NCBI RefSeq assembly: GCF_000473065.1
Contig: NZ_AXAZ01000067.1
Span: 1-45,820, forward strand
DNA: 45,820 nucleotides
DNA from: Bradyrhizobium sp. WSM1743
GTDB taxonomy: Bacteria > Pseudomonadota > Alphaproteobacteria > Rhizobiales > Xanthobacteraceae
Reading direction: 5' to 3'
Position numbers and translations under genes: made by a program. Below, one piece after another: positions 23,495 through 32,521 of this stretch; position 1 is the stretch's first letter, and every line of letters begins with the position of its first letter. The notes beneath the pieces are model-generated. The model saw nothing but the letters and a program-made list of their open reading frames with translations, had not been told where the DNA came from and ran no database searches.

Positions 23495-24871
23495 ATGCGC
23501 GAGAACCTCCATCGTTTCTTTCGAGCGGCGCGCGGCGTCGGCGTTCACGTCTCGCCTGCCGAAAGCATCGATGCGATGCGAGCAGTCGCGCAGGTCGGCG
23601 TCTCCGACCGCGCCATCCTGCGCGACGCGCTGCTGCTGACGCTCGCCAAGTCGCAGGACGAGAAGCTCGCGCTCGGCGACTGCTTTGACCTGTTCTTCAG
23701 CCAGCCGGAGCCGCGGCAGGACCGGCCCGAGAGCGTCGACCAGGACGCCTCGCAGGAGGCGGATCAAGCGCCCTCTTCCGACGCAGCCAGCGATGCCGGC
23801 AGCGGCTCGCCGCAACAGGAACTGGGCCCGCTCGCGCAGATGCTGCTGTCGCAGGACCGCAATACGATCGCAGCCGCCATTGCCAGCGCCTCGGGGGCGG
23901 CCTCCCTGTCCGACATCCGTTACTCCACTCAGCGCGGCATCTTCTCCAGCCGCATTCTCGACGCCATGGGCCTCCAGCGCCTGCGCGACGATCTCGACGA
24001 GCTGACCGCGACCAACCCGGCACTGGCCGAGCGTCTACGCGCTGCGCTCGACGCCTTGCGCGAAGCCGTGCGCGATACGGTCTCTCAGGGGCTTGCACTC
24101 TATGCCCGCGAGGAGGCCGAAAACCTCCGCAACGAAATCCTGCGCAACGCGCCGCTTGCGCGCATCGAGCGGCGCCAAGTCGCCGAGATGCGCGCCCTCA
24201 TCCGCCAGATCGCGCGGCGGCTGCGCGAGCGCTATTCCAAGCCGCGCAAGCGCCAGCGCCGCGGCCATCTCGACGTCCGCCGCACGCTTCGCCGCAATGC
24301 GGCCTGGGGCGGCGTGCCCTTCCTCACCGCATGGAAACGCAAGCACCGCGATCGGCCGAAGATCGTAGCGCTGTGCGACGTCTCGGGCTCCGTTGCGCAA
24401 GTGTCCGATTTCTTTCTGCTGCTGATCCACTCGCTGCACGAGGTGGTCGACGATGTTCGCTCCTTCGCCTTCTCCTCGCACCTGATCGAGGTCAGCGAGA
24501 TCCTGGAATCGAAGTCGCCGGAGGAGGCGATGTCCGAGATCATGTCCAAGGTCGGTTTCGGCTCGTCGGACTACGGCTCCTCGCTGGTCGATTTCGAGAG
24601 GGAGTTCATGAGCACGCTGACGCCGCAGACCACGGTGATCGTGCTCGGCGATGCCCGGAGCAACAATCTCGACCCGCGCGCCGACATCTTGCGCCGGATC
24701 TCCGACCGCTCGAAGCGACTGGTCTGGCTCAATCCCGAGGAACGGCTCGCCTGGGGCTTTGGTGATTCCGAGATGCCGCGCTACGCGACCTTTTGCAGCG
24801 TCGTGCGCCAATGCGCCACGGCGCAACAGCTCGAGCGCGCTGTGTCCGATATCGTGGCGACTTATCAGTGA
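23495..24871 (+). CDS. CoxE-like VWA-domain protein
   Basis: 458-residue partner of the MoxR ATPase. The N-terminus is helical (MRENLHRFFRAARGV). A low-complexity acidic linker (about 80-110) and a coiled central part (about 160-250) rich in Arg/Glu lead to the VWA domain with the MIDAS signature DVSGSV (295-300; DxSxS with D295, S297, S299) and VLGDARSNN. Metal-ion-dependent adhesion of the VWA domain to clients, driven by the ATPase, is the accepted role of this family. ATG 23495 lies 5 bp after the MoxR stop; a TTG overlapping the stop is the other option. Operon with MoxR is near certain. Confidence 0.87.
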   Translation: MRENLHRFFRAARGVGVHVSPAESIDAMRAVAQVGVSDRAILRDALLLTLAKSQDEKLALGDCFDLFFSQPEPRQDRPESVDQDASQEADQAPSSDAASDAGSGSPQQELGPLAQMLLSQDRNTIAAAIASASGAASLSDIRYSTQRGIFSSRILDAMGLQRLRDDLDELTATNPALAERLRAALDALREAVRDTVSQGLALYAREEAENLRNEILRNAPLARIERRQVAEMRALIRQIARRLRERYSKPRKRQRRGHLDVRRTLRRNAAWGGVPFLTAWKRKHRDRPKIVALCDVSGSVAQVSDFFLLLIHSLHEVVDDVRSFAFSSHLIEVSEILESKSPEEAMSEIMSKVGFGSSDYGSSLVDFEREFMSTLTPQTTVIVLGDARSNNLDPRADILRRISDRSKRLVWLNPEERLAWGFGDSEMPRYATFCSVVRQCATAQQLERAVSDIVATYQ

Positions 24872-25409
24872 GCAAGAATAAAGGCGGCATTCAGCTCGGC
24901 CTGCGCGAGATTGCACTCCCGAAAGTGATAGGCGATTTCGTCGAGCGCTGCTCCCACTCCTGAGCCTGTGCGAGCCAGAATACCCGACGCTTCGAATCGA
25001 GCGCTGCGCGCTCGCGGCACAAAATTCCTGATTGCGAATTTCAACCAGCCTATTCATGCACTCCACGCCTGCCGCGTGAAGCCATTCCCCGCAAATCAAC
25101 CTAACAGAGTCCTGAACCGCTCGCCTCATCATTTCTGTACATATCGCGACGCGGAATGGGACAGCGATACTTCCCGTGCACTGCGGAAGTTCGCACCGCA
25201 ACATCAAGCACAGATCATCAATTAGTGATCGAAAATCGGAACGATGTTCGTGCGTGAACGATCTTAACTGTTGTGGCGCAACGAAGTGCCGCAATTTGTG
25301 AAGAGACATTCTAAACGACGCACCGAATTCCCGACTCATTGTCGTCGCATGGTTTTCATGCGGCGCCGCTAACAGGGGGACGCGCGACTTGACTATCGCT
25401 TGAGGCAAA
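24872..25409. other. Gene-free stretch (538 bp)
   Basis: A + strand frame at 24968-25225 (MRARIPDASNRALRARGTK) has no ribosome-binding site, unusual composition and no family signal, so I do not accept it. The region is noticeably lower in GC than its neighbours and contains small inverted repeats (for example GTTC..GAAC around 25245 and GCATG..CATGC near 25345). No promoter or terminator stands out. Confidence 0.5.
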
Positions 25410-25631
25410 ATGAGCAACGACGTCGACTTCGATCTTTCGCCGGACCAATGGGAAGCTCTGCGCACACTTCGCAATCCGACGTCGAGCGGTCGCCTCTCGA
25501 GGGCCTACCTGATCGAAAGCCTCGTCAAGCTCGGCCTCGTTGTCGTCAATGACGGCGTGCCGACGATGACCCCCACGGGACGCAAGGTGCTCGTGCGTGG
25601 ATCATGCCGGCTGCTGGATCTCGTGGCATGA
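25410..25631 (+). CDS. Small hypothetical protein, winged-helix-like (73 aa)
   Basis: GAGG lies five bases before ATG. The chain (MSNDVDFDLSPDQWEALRTL...RAYLIESLVKLGLVVVNDG) contains two helices and a hairpin-like strand pair (VPTMTPTGRKVLVRG), in the order of a small winged-helix domain, as in short MarR/DUF-type DNA-binding proteins. No cofactor residue is seen. It is an isolated gene about 200 bp before dctA; it might be a local regulator, but the sequence does not show that. Confidence 0.55.
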   Translation: MSNDVDFDLSPDQWEALRTLRNPTSSGRLSRAYLIESLVKLGLVVVNDGVPTMTPTGRKVLVRGSCRLLDLVA

Positions 25632-25776
25632 CACGAAAGCACGACGACTGACCGCGGGTTCTGCGGCGTCTTGGCGGCCACACGATGAGCTGGCCCCCCT
25701 GGTGCACCGCTGAAGAGGTGCCGCGCGGCGTCCCGGATATCACGCCTGCGATGCTTCCGGGATCACCGCGACAATC

Positions 25777-25792
25777 TGGCACGGTTGTTGCT
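25777..25792 (+). promoter_or_regulatory. Sigma-54 promoter of dctA
   Basis: TGGCACGGTTGTTGCT matches the RpoN consensus (TGGCACG-N4-TTGCW) exactly, with GG at -24 and GC at -12, ten bases apart, 41 bp before the dctA ATG. DctA is known to need RpoN and DctD. A TCCCGGA/TCCGGGA inverted repeat (25731-25762) lies just upstream; it is closer than the usual DctD sites, which I do not identify. Confidence 0.85.
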
Positions 25793-25832
25793 CCTTTTTG
25801 ACACTCAAGACGCGTCAGATCGGGAGTCCACC

Positions 25833-27152
25833 ATGTCGACCATCACCGCGGCACCGGCCGCCGAGCCGAAGCCACTTTACACCTCGCTGTTCGTCCAGGT
25901 CCTGGCCGCACTGGTCCTTGGCGTCATCCTGGGGATGGCGGCTCCGGACTTCGCGATCGGGCTCAAGATCCTCAGCGATGCCTTCCTGAAGCTGATCTCG
26001 ATGATCGTGGCACCAATCGTGTTCTGCGTCGTCGTGCACGGCATTGCCGGCGCCGGCGACCTCAAGAAGGTCGGCCGCGTTGGCGTCAAGGCGCTGGTCT
26101 ATTTCGAGGTCATGACGACGGTCGCCCTCGTCGTCGGCCTGCTGCTCGCCTACATTTTCGGCCCCGGGCACGGCATGAACATCGATCCCTCGACGCTGGA
26201 TACCAAGGCGCTCAACACCTATGCCGACAACGCCCACAAGCTGTCCGGCGGCGGCATCGGCGCCTTCCTGATGAACGTGATCCCGACCACCTCCTTCGAT
26301 GCGCTCTCGCGTAACGACGTGCTCCAGGTGCTGTTCTTCGCGGTGCTGTTCGGCGTCGGCCTTGCGCTGGTCGGCGGCGAGAAGGGCGCGCTCATCACCT
26401 CCGTCATCGACGCGGCCTCGACCGTGCTGTTCCGCGTCATGGGCCTGATCGTGCGTGTCGCCCCGCTCGGCGTGCTCGGGGCGGTCGCCTACACCGTCGG
26501 CAAATATGGCGTCGGCTCGCTGAAGCAGCTCTTGTCGCTGGTGATGCTGTTCTACGTCTCGGTCGGCATCTTCGTGCTGGGCGTGCTCGGCGGCGTGATG
26601 GCTCTCGCCGGAATCAACATTCTTAAATTCCTCGCCTACCTGCGCGAGGAGCTGACCATCGTGCTCGCCACCGCCTCGTCCGATGCGGTGCTGCCCCAGA
26701 TCATGAAGAAGCTGGAGCGCATGGGCGTGAAGGACTCAGTGGTCGGTCTGGTCATTCCGACCGGCTATTCCTTCAACCTCGACGCGTTCTCCATCTACCT
26801 GACGCTTGCCGTCGTCTTCATCGCCCAGGCCACCAACACGCCCCTCTCCTTTGGCGATCTCCTGCTGGTGCTCGGCGTCTCCCTGATCACGTCCAAGGGC
26901 GCGCATGGCGTGCCGGGCTCGGCCATCGTGATCCTGGCTGCGACATTGAACGCGGTGCCGAGCATCCCCGCGATCGGCCTCGTGCTGGTTCTATCGGTCG
27001 ACTGGTTCATCGGCATGGCCCGCGCGCTCGGCAATCTCGTCGGCAATTGCGTGGCGACGGTCGTGGTCGCGGCTTGGGAAGGCGACCTCGATCGCACCAA
27101 GGCGGCCAAGGTGCTGGAGGGCGGCGAGCTGGTCGATGTGACGGCGGGATAG
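25833..27152 (+). CDS. dctA: C4-dicarboxylate transporter DctA
   Basis: This sodium/proton symporter for succinate, fumarate and malate lies in the inner membrane. Its 439 residues have the DAACS-family signature: a serine-rich motif TASSDAVLP in a re-entrant loop, NLDAFSIYLTLAVVFIAQATN, and SKGAHGVPGSAIVILA. The N-terminus PKPLYTSLFVQVLAALVLG lacks a signal peptide, as expected. GGGAG precedes the ATG by five bases, and the perfect sigma-54 promoter upstream fits DctB/DctD control; no dctBD is in the window. In rhizobia DctA supports symbiotic nitrogen fixation by delivering dicarboxylates to bacteroids. Confidence 0.95.
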   Translation: MSTITAAPAAEPKPLYTSLFVQVLAALVLGVILGMAAPDFAIGLKILSDAFLKLISMIVAPIVFCVVVHGIAGAGDLKKVGRVGVKALVYFEVMTTVALVVGLLLAYIFGPGHGMNIDPSTLDTKALNTYADNAHKLSGGGIGAFLMNVIPTTSFDALSRNDVLQVLFFAVLFGVGLALVGGEKGALITSVIDAASTVLFRVMGLIVRVAPLGVLGAVAYTVGKYGVGSLKQLLSLVMLFYVSVGIFVLGVLGGVMALAGINILKFLAYLREELTIVLATASSDAVLPQIMKKLERMGVKDSVVGLVIPTGYSFNLDAFSIYLTLAVVFIAQATNTPLSFGDLLLVLGVSLITSKGAHGVPGSAIVILAATLNAVPSIPAIGLVLVLSVDWFIGMARALGNLVGNCVATVVVAAWEGDLDRTKAAKVLEGGELVDVTAG

Positions 27153-27161
27153 GCTCGCAGA

Positions 27162-28535
27162 TTAGTCATTCCACTGGAGGAGCGGCGTGCCATACGCTCT
27201 CCTCCAGACCGACAGGAAGCGCGGAAACCAGGAGTGGGCCACGGCGCCCTTATAGGCCCAGGTGCGATACTTCAGGCCCTGCTCCGAGATCAGCTCCTGA
27301 TAGCCGCCATGAACCTCAGTCGCCGTTCGGATGTCCCTCAATATGCCTTGCGCGCAAGCCCGGTAGGTATCGCTGCAAGTGAATTCAGCATAATCCAGCA
27401 TGCGATCTGCGAACTCGACGTTGAACGTCGGCCAGGAGGAACGCCCCTGATAGGCAGGTGCGGCAATCTTGTGGATCATCTTGTTCCTGGGATTATCGGC
27501 TGATACCAGGAAATGAAACGTGCTGGGGATGCGAAACCGCGGTTCGGCGATGATCAGATCCGTCGTGGCCGCGAACAGCGACCGCTCGCTCGCATCGCTC
27601 ATGTCCCAGAAACCGCGATGCACGCTGACGAAATCCAGCGCGACCGATGACGCCGGCGTCCTCGCCGGACCATCCAGGGAATGCCTGATATGGCCATCCT
27701 TGCCGAACAGGCGGAGCAGGTCCTTCTTGTACTGCGCGAGGTCACGCCCGAGCAGCCGCTTCAGCTCGTTCACGTCGACGATCCCGAGCTGCACGCCCCA
27801 CACGAAGGTCGTGTAGACGGAAGTATTGGTGACGAAGCGCCTGCGTTCGGCACGGGTGTCTGTTGCGGCGGAGCGAGGTGCGTGGACATCGCAAAGCAAA
27901 TACCTGGTGGCGCCATCATCGAACGGTTCGAGCTCGCTCGCGAGCTGGAGGATCGCCCGCTTCAGGTCACCGCCATATTCGGCCAGCAACAGGCGGCCTG
28001 CGTGCGTGCATTGCGACATCGCCAGATAGGACGACGTCCTCTCCTCGGCAGAGATCATCTGCTGGAGACCGGCGAGTATGCCGAGCAGCGTATCCGAGGG
28101 CCGCGAGAAATAGTTCACGCCGAGGTACCGGCCGCGTCCTGCCGGCACGATGGTCGTCGTAACGACGTTGGCGCGGACCGCCTCCAGCAGCAGGCGCACG
28201 CTCTTCTCGAGCAGGCGCACCCGCCGCACCGCGTCCTGCGAGTCCATGATCGTTTCAGGATCGAGCACGTCAGGATAGAACCAGGCGAAGTCACGGGGAT
28301 AATAGGCGGAAGCGTGCGGCGCGCCCGTGACGAGGAAGGACTCGGTCACCGAGAACGCGCTGTCCATCGAGTGCCGGTAGAGATCCTCGATGGCGGACAA
28401 CGAATGGGGCGATTGTCTCAGAAACCGGTCACCGAGAAAATTGACCGCCTGAAGCGCGTTGGCGACGAAGGTCGCAGCCATGCCCTGGTAAAATCGGTTT
28501 CCGCGATGTGATGGCCGGGGAATGTCGCTGTTCAT
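27162..28535 (-). CDS. Unrecognised protein, possible six-hairpin glycosidase fold (457 aa)
   Basis: I do not recognise a family. The sequence has features of (alpha/alpha)6-barrel enzymes: long helices interleaved with loops holding acidic and aromatic clusters, YYPRDFAWFYPDVLDPE (about residues 80-96), NYFSRPSDTLLG, WPTFNVEFADRMLDY and QELISEQGLKYRTWAYKGA with Glu/Asp and Trp placed like glycosidase sites. No signal peptide is seen, so it would be cytoplasmic. It converges with dctA (9-bp gap) and precedes allC (92-bp gap) in the same strand as the ureide genes; the context does not define its substrate. ATG 28535 is chosen; a GTG six bases upstream (28541) is possible. Confidence 0.6.
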   Translation of the reverse strand: MNSDIPRPSHRGNRFYQGMAATFVANALQAVNFLGDRFLRQSPHSLSAIEDLYRHSMDSAFSVTESFLVTGAPHASAYYPRDFAWFYPDVLDPETIMDSQDAVRRVRLLEKSVRLLLEAVRANVVTTTIVPAGRGRYLGVNYFSRPSDTLLGILAGLQQMISAEERTSSYLAMSQCTHAGRLLLAEYGGDLKRAILQLASELEPFDDGATRYLLCDVHAPRSAATDTRAERRRFVTNTSVYTTFVWGVQLGIVDVNELKRLLGRDLAQYKKDLLRLFGKDGHIRHSLDGPARTPASSVALDFVSVHRGFWDMSDASERSLFAATTDLIIAEPRFRIPSTFHFLVSADNPRNKMIHKIAAPAYQGRSSWPTFNVEFADRMLDYAEFTCSDTYRACAQGILRDIRTATEVHGGYQELISEQGLKYRTWAYKGAVAHSWFPRFLSVWRRAYGTPLLQWND

Positions 28536-28633
28536 GTGCACCTAGTGTTGTCGCGATCCCGGCGATGGCCGGTCACCGTTCCGAGCGTGATCGATTCGTG
28601 TCTCGCTCCGATGACGAAGAGCCGTCCGGCTGT

Positions 28634-29908
28634 TCAGCTCGCTCCGTCGTGGCTCTCCCGTGTCTGAAAATTCTCGATGACCCTGAGCAATACCCGCGCG
28701 CCGGCGTCGGCATCGGCGAGCTCGACATGCTCATCCGGGTGATGGCTGATGCCGCCGCGGCAGCGGACGAAGATCATTCCGACATCGGCAATGTCGATCA
28801 TCGCCATGCCGTCGTGCCCTGCCCCGCTCGGCAGCTCGAACACGGAAAAGCCTTCGGCTTCGATCGCCTGCGCGATCTGCTCCTTGAGCCACGGCGCGCA
28901 AGGCGCGGTGCGGTTCTCGTGGGTGACGTCGAGCTGAAGGGCCAGCTGCCGGCGCTTGGTGATCGCCTCGATCTGGCGGACGACGTCGGCCACCGCGCGC
29001 TTGCGGTGCATGTCGGTCGGCGCGCGCATGTCGATGGTGAAGGATACTTCGCCCGGAATGACGTTGGTCGCGCCGGGCCTCGCCTGGATGTAGCCGACGG
29101 TGCCGACCAGGCCGCCATCGTCGGAGCGGCAAAACTGCTCGATCGTACCGATGCATTCGGCCGCGCCGGCGAGCGCATCACGCCGAAGCGCCATCGGCAC
29201 GGTGCCGGCATGACCGGCCATACCGGTCAGCCGCGCGGCAAGGCGCGTGGCACCGGCAATCGCGGTGACGACGCCCACGGGCAGGTTCCGCGCTTCCAGC
29301 ACCGGCCCCTGCTCGATGTGCAATTCGAGATAGGCAAGCAGCTCGCGGCGCGCCCGCGCAGCCGCGCCGATATGGTCGGGATCGAGGCCGAACTGCACGA
29401 GCGCCTCGCGCATCGACACGCCATCGCTGTCGCACGTATTCAGGACGCTCTCGTCAAAAGTGCCGGCCACCGCACGGCTGCCGAGCAAGGTCGAGGCGAA
29501 GCGCACCCCCTCCTCGTCGGCAAATCCGACCACCTCGATCGCAAACGGCAAGCGCTTGCCGCGGCGGTTGAGATCGGCGACGCAAGAGATCGCGGTGATC
29601 ACACCCAGCGGTCCATCCCATTTGCCGGCATCGCGCACGGTGTCGTAATGCGAGCCGAGCATCAGGCAGGGCGCGCCCGGGCGGTCGCCTTCGTAGCGGC
29701 CACAGACGTTGCCGATTGCGTCGAGACGCGCGCTCATGCCGGCTTCGCGCATCCAGCTCAGGATGAGGTCCGCGGCTTCGCGCAGCTCCTTGGTGAGATA
29801 GATGCGGGTGAGGTTGTCAGCTCCTTCCGAGATCGCGGCCAGATCATTGATCCGACGCACGATCGTTTCGCCGAGCGATGCATTTTGAACGGCGTTAACG
29901 GCCCCCAT
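28634..29908 (-). CDS. allC: Allantoate amidohydrolase / N-carbamoyl amidohydrolase
   Basis: M20-family zinc hydrolase (424 residues) that removes the carbamoyl group of allantoate to give ureidoglycine, ammonia and CO2. The signatures are GSHYDTV (His87), the DGPLG aspartate, VVGFADEEGVRF (Glu132, Glu133), ELHIEQGP (His197) and ISHHPDEH near the end. LTGMAGHAGTVPM is the conserved dimer-lid site. The N-terminus is MGAVNAVQNASLG. The family also includes hydantoinase partners (N-carbamoyl-amino acid hydrolases), but the allantoin context favours AllC. It is upstream of the deaminase across a 392-bp divergent region. Confidence 0.88.
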   Translation of the reverse strand: MGAVNAVQNASLGETIVRRINDLAAISEGADNLTRIYLTKELREAADLILSWMREAGMSARLDAIGNVCGRYEGDRPGAPCLMLGSHYDTVRDAGKWDGPLGVITAISCVADLNRRGKRLPFAIEVVGFADEEGVRFASTLLGSRAVAGTFDESVLNTCDSDGVSMREALVQFGLDPDHIGAAARARRELLAYLELHIEQGPVLEARNLPVGVVTAIAGATRLAARLTGMAGHAGTVPMALRRDALAGAAECIGTIEQFCRSDDGGLVGTVGYIQARPGATNVIPGEVSFTIDMRAPTDMHRKRAVADVVRQIEAITKRRQLALQLDVTHENRTAPCAPWLKEQIAQAIEAEGFSVFELPSGAGHDGMAMIDIADVGMIFVRCRGGISHHPDEHVELADADAGARVLLRVIENFQTRESHDGAS

Positions 29909-30300
29909 CTCGACAAATTTCCTCTTCTCTGGCCCGCGGGAGTTGCTGTCCTGGCGACCAACGGTACGAGCTCAGTGCCAGCCAAATCACGCACCGGCGC
30001 CGGCCCCAACATGCGCGTGATTAGCATGAATGAGAGTACGCGCCAGGCTGCCTCGCGCCGGCCATTCACGCGGGCGGGCCAACGCCTGTATTGGCATCCG
30101 GCACCTTTCCTTATCAGGACCTGGATGGACCGCATAATCAATATTTTTTCAATAGGTTATCCGGAAAATGGTTCGTCAACAACCGTCCGACCGGCCGCGG
30201 GTGATGTTCCACGGCAAATTGTGTATGAAGCACGGACCAGCGAAGCCGACCCTCATCCCGGTCGGCTGGCGCATGGCCGGCACCTGATCGTGGAGCAGCG
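29909..30300. other. Divergent intergenic region of allC and the deaminase
   Basis: 392 bp with an AT-rich core (about 30130-30170, including ATCAATATTTTTTCAATAGG), an unusual dip in GC and the likely control region for both genes. I do not see a convincing consensus promoter or a named regulator site. Confidence 0.45.
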
Positions 30301-30786
30301 ATGGACGGCGCGTCCGAACGTGACGAACACTTCCTGCGCCTGTCCTTCGCGGTCGCCCGCCGCTCGCTGACCCATGGCAATCATCCCTTTGGCTGCATCG
30401 TTGTCGCGGCCGACGGCAAGGTGCTCATCGAGAGCGAGAACGGCTACATGCCGGATCATGACGGCACCGCGCATGCCGAACGACTCGCGGCCACCGAGGC
30501 CTGCCGCACGCTCCAGCGCGAGGTGCTGGCGAAAGCCACGCTCTATTCGTCAGCCGAACCCTGCGCGATGTGTGCGGGCGCGATCTACTGGGCCGGCATC
30601 GGCCGCCTCGTCTATGGCCTCAGCGAGCATCGCCTGCGCGGCATCACCGGCAACCATCCGGAGAACCCGACGCTCGACCTGCCGTGCCGCGAGGTCTTTG
30701 CCAGCGGCCAGCGGCCGACGGAGGTCGTCGGCCCGCTACTCGAAGAGGAGGCTGAAGCGCTGCACGACGGCGTTTGGACGAAGTAG
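30301..30786 (+). CDS. guaD: Guanine deaminase-like / nucleoside-base deaminase
   Basis: 161-residue cytidine deaminase-fold enzyme with zinc motif HAE (58-60, Glu60 catalytic) and PCAMC (87-91), as in GuaD and related purine/pyrimidine base deaminases. In B. subtilis GuaD converts guanine to xanthine. Here the protein lies inside a purine catabolic cluster, so guanine is the likely substrate; relatives act on tRNA or other bases. GGAGC precedes the ATG. It is about 390 bp from allC, divergent, and convergent with the outer-membrane gene across a terminator. Confidence 0.8.
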   Translation: MDGASERDEHFLRLSFAVARRSLTHGNHPFGCIVVAADGKVLIESENGYMPDHDGTAHAERLAATEACRTLQREVLAKATLYSSAEPCAMCAGAIYWAGIGRLVYGLSEHRLRGITGNHPENPTLDLPCREVFASGQRPTEVVGPLLEEEAEALHDGVWTK

Positions 30787-30803
30787 CGGCACATTCAAAA
30801 GGA

Positions 30804-30841
30804 GATGACGCCGCGGAGGTTTGACGCGGCGCCATCGTCTT
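30804..30841. terminator. Terminator between deaminase and outer-membrane gene
   Basis: A 12-position stem (GATGACGCCGCG with CGCGGCGCCATC, one mismatch) is followed on the + strand by GTCTTTC. It lies 17 bp after the deaminase and 22 bp before the stop of the minus-strand outer-membrane gene, so it is probably bidirectional. Confidence 0.6.
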
Positions 30842-30863
30842 TCACCTGCAGAGCATCAGGCGA

Positions 30864-31967
30864 TCAGAACTTCACGGTGATACCGGAGTAGAGCGAGGAC
30901 TCGGTGCAGGATCCGGTGCTCACCCTCCCACCACCGACGGGCGTGGTACAGCCGACTGCGAGGTTGTGATCGAGACCAAACTTGTTCTGCCAGTAGCGGT
31001 AGGCCACCCAGACGTCCACGAAGTGCGAGTACTTGTCACCCCAGGCCGCCTTCGAAGCATCGAAGGTCAGACGGATGGGCTCCGAATTCAACTCAACCGC
31101 GGTGTTGTAGACGCCATTCGCCGGGTTGTAGGGAAGCGGTTCGGTGTCCGTGCCCTTCTTGCCATACCAGCCGGCGCGGCCGCTGATCGAGAAATACTGC
31201 ATGTTCGGCGGCAGAAAGCCGAGGTCCATGTAGTAGTTGACCTCGACCGCCCACGTTGGCTTGAACGACGTGTTGCCGTCCGCAAGACACGTGACGCCGG
31301 GGACGCCCGGACCGAACAGGCCGCACTGGCTGAAGGAATTGTGGTTGGCGAACTCCCAATAGACCAGCGGCGCGACGTTGATATACCCCTTGTAGGGCAG
31401 GTCGAATGCAAACTGCAGACCGCCGACGACGGCGCGCTTGGCAGCGCCGAAATACCTGTTCTCGGTATTGGCGTCCATGCCGACTTCGAACGAGATGTTG
31501 TGCAGCGGCCCCGCGGTGAAAGCCTTGGTGTCGAAGAGCTCGTTCCAGCCGAAGGTCGAGCGGAACAGGCCATAGATTTCGGTCGCACCGGCGCACGATG
31601 CCGGCGCGCCGAAGATCGTGCCCGCATTGCTGCATGGCCCGGCCGGATCATTGTGATCCGACTTGAACATGGAGATGGTGAAGAAGTTCGTGCCGTACGC
31701 CCAGAGGTCGAAATGCGTGAAGGAATAGACCTGCTTGGTGGTCTTGCTGTCGATCGACCCATCTGGCCGGAATGACCACGCGCCGGGCTGCGAAGCGTTG
31801 AAGATATATGAGAACGTGACGCGGTTATCGATCACCAGGAAGAACGGAAGGTCCGGAGCCTTCTTGGCCGCCTTGACCGGCAGATCCGCCGCCTGAGCCA
31901 GGCCACCGGTGGCCAGCGTAGCAAGTGACAGCGCCGCTGCTGCCACTGCCGTGTAACGAAACGACAT
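30864..31967 (-). CDS. Outer-membrane beta-barrel, candidate purine/nucleoside channel
   Basis: A signal peptide (about 1-27, ...LATGGLAQAADL) leads to a 340-residue region of alternating strands with many aromatic residues and loop cysteines, ending GITVKF, with the terminal Phe required for barrel assembly by BamA. The sequence HFVDVWVAYRYWQNKFG recalls the nucleoside channel Tsx, but I am not certain of the family. Its location between a purine deaminase and the BMP transporter operon, divergent from that operon, suggests passage of purines or nucleosides. GAGGGG precedes the ATG at 31967. A general porin cannot be excluded. Confidence 0.65.
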   Translation of the reverse strand: MSFRYTAVAAAALSLATLATGGLAQAADLPVKAAKKAPDLPFFLVIDNRVTFSYIFNASQPGAWSFRPDGSIDSKTTKQVYSFTHFDLWAYGTNFFTISMFKSDHNDPAGPCSNAGTIFGAPASCAGATEIYGLFRSTFGWNELFDTKAFTAGPLHNISFEVGMDANTENRYFGAAKRAVVGGLQFAFDLPYKGYINVAPLVYWEFANHNSFSQCGLFGPGVPGVTCLADGNTSFKPTWAVEVNYYMDLGFLPPNMQYFSISGRAGWYGKKGTDTEPLPYNPANGVYNTAVELNSEPIRLTFDASKAAWGDKYSHFVDVWVAYRYWQNKFGLDHNLAVGCTTPVGGGRVSTGSCTESSLYSGITVKF

Positions 31968-32521
31968 CCTGAATACCCCCTCGTTTGGACAGGCAAAAAT
32001 GCACGCCCCCTGTGGGTGCGACACTTGCGCCGATCACCCAGGGTGAGAAGCCTCAACTTTTCACATGGCGTGCCGCTTGTTTCGGCAGGACGCGACGAGT
32101 CATGGTCGAGATTGCGGTCTCCGCGCACGCAGCGAGCACCGGAGGCAAGGATCACTGTTGCCGAACATTGTTTGATTGTTTTTATTCGGATTTTCTGGAT
32201 CGCGCCCAATGCGATGCCGGGCTCGAGCAGCTGTTGCGACCGCCGCGCTCCAAGCGATGAACGGACCGACGCGTCATTGCTCAACATGGCGTCAGGCCTG
32301 CACAGCGGGTTCCGATTTGGCTTGAACCGTCACAAATTTGCAACAGACACTGCTCGCAGGCGGTATTGCCCCCGCAGTCCAAGTGCCCTTTGCGAAGCTG
32401 CTCGCTCAGAATCGATGACGACCGCTGGGCCGATCGCCTGCCGAAGCGTTGGGCAAGGGATGATGCTTTTTCACATCTTACGCCGCGGTTCAAACTGGCC
32501 CACTATCGAGGCACTTCACCC
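31968..32521. other. Divergent intergenic region (554 bp)
   Basis: Lies between the outer-membrane gene and the ABC transporter operon. It holds AT-rich patches (TTGTTTGATTGTTTTTATTC near 32170, TTTGCAACAGAC near 32340). Frames in it lack ribosome-binding sites and family signal. No riboswitch or terminator is recognised; it is probably the control region for purine uptake. Confidence 0.5.

Noticed and set aside
24968..25225. 85-codon frame in the gap before the small winged-helix-like gene
   Set aside because: No ribosome-binding site, no conserved motif and unusual composition; treated as chance.
28508..30370. 620-codon open frame on the plus strand opposite allantoate amidohydrolase
   Set aside because: It is antisense to allC and its neighbour; the product has no family motif and is His/Arg/Gly-rich noise.
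32330..32355. Possible phosphate-regulon box (CGTCACAAATTTGCAAC) before the ABC operon
   Set aside because: The two half-sites do not match the CTGTCA repeat at the right spacing.
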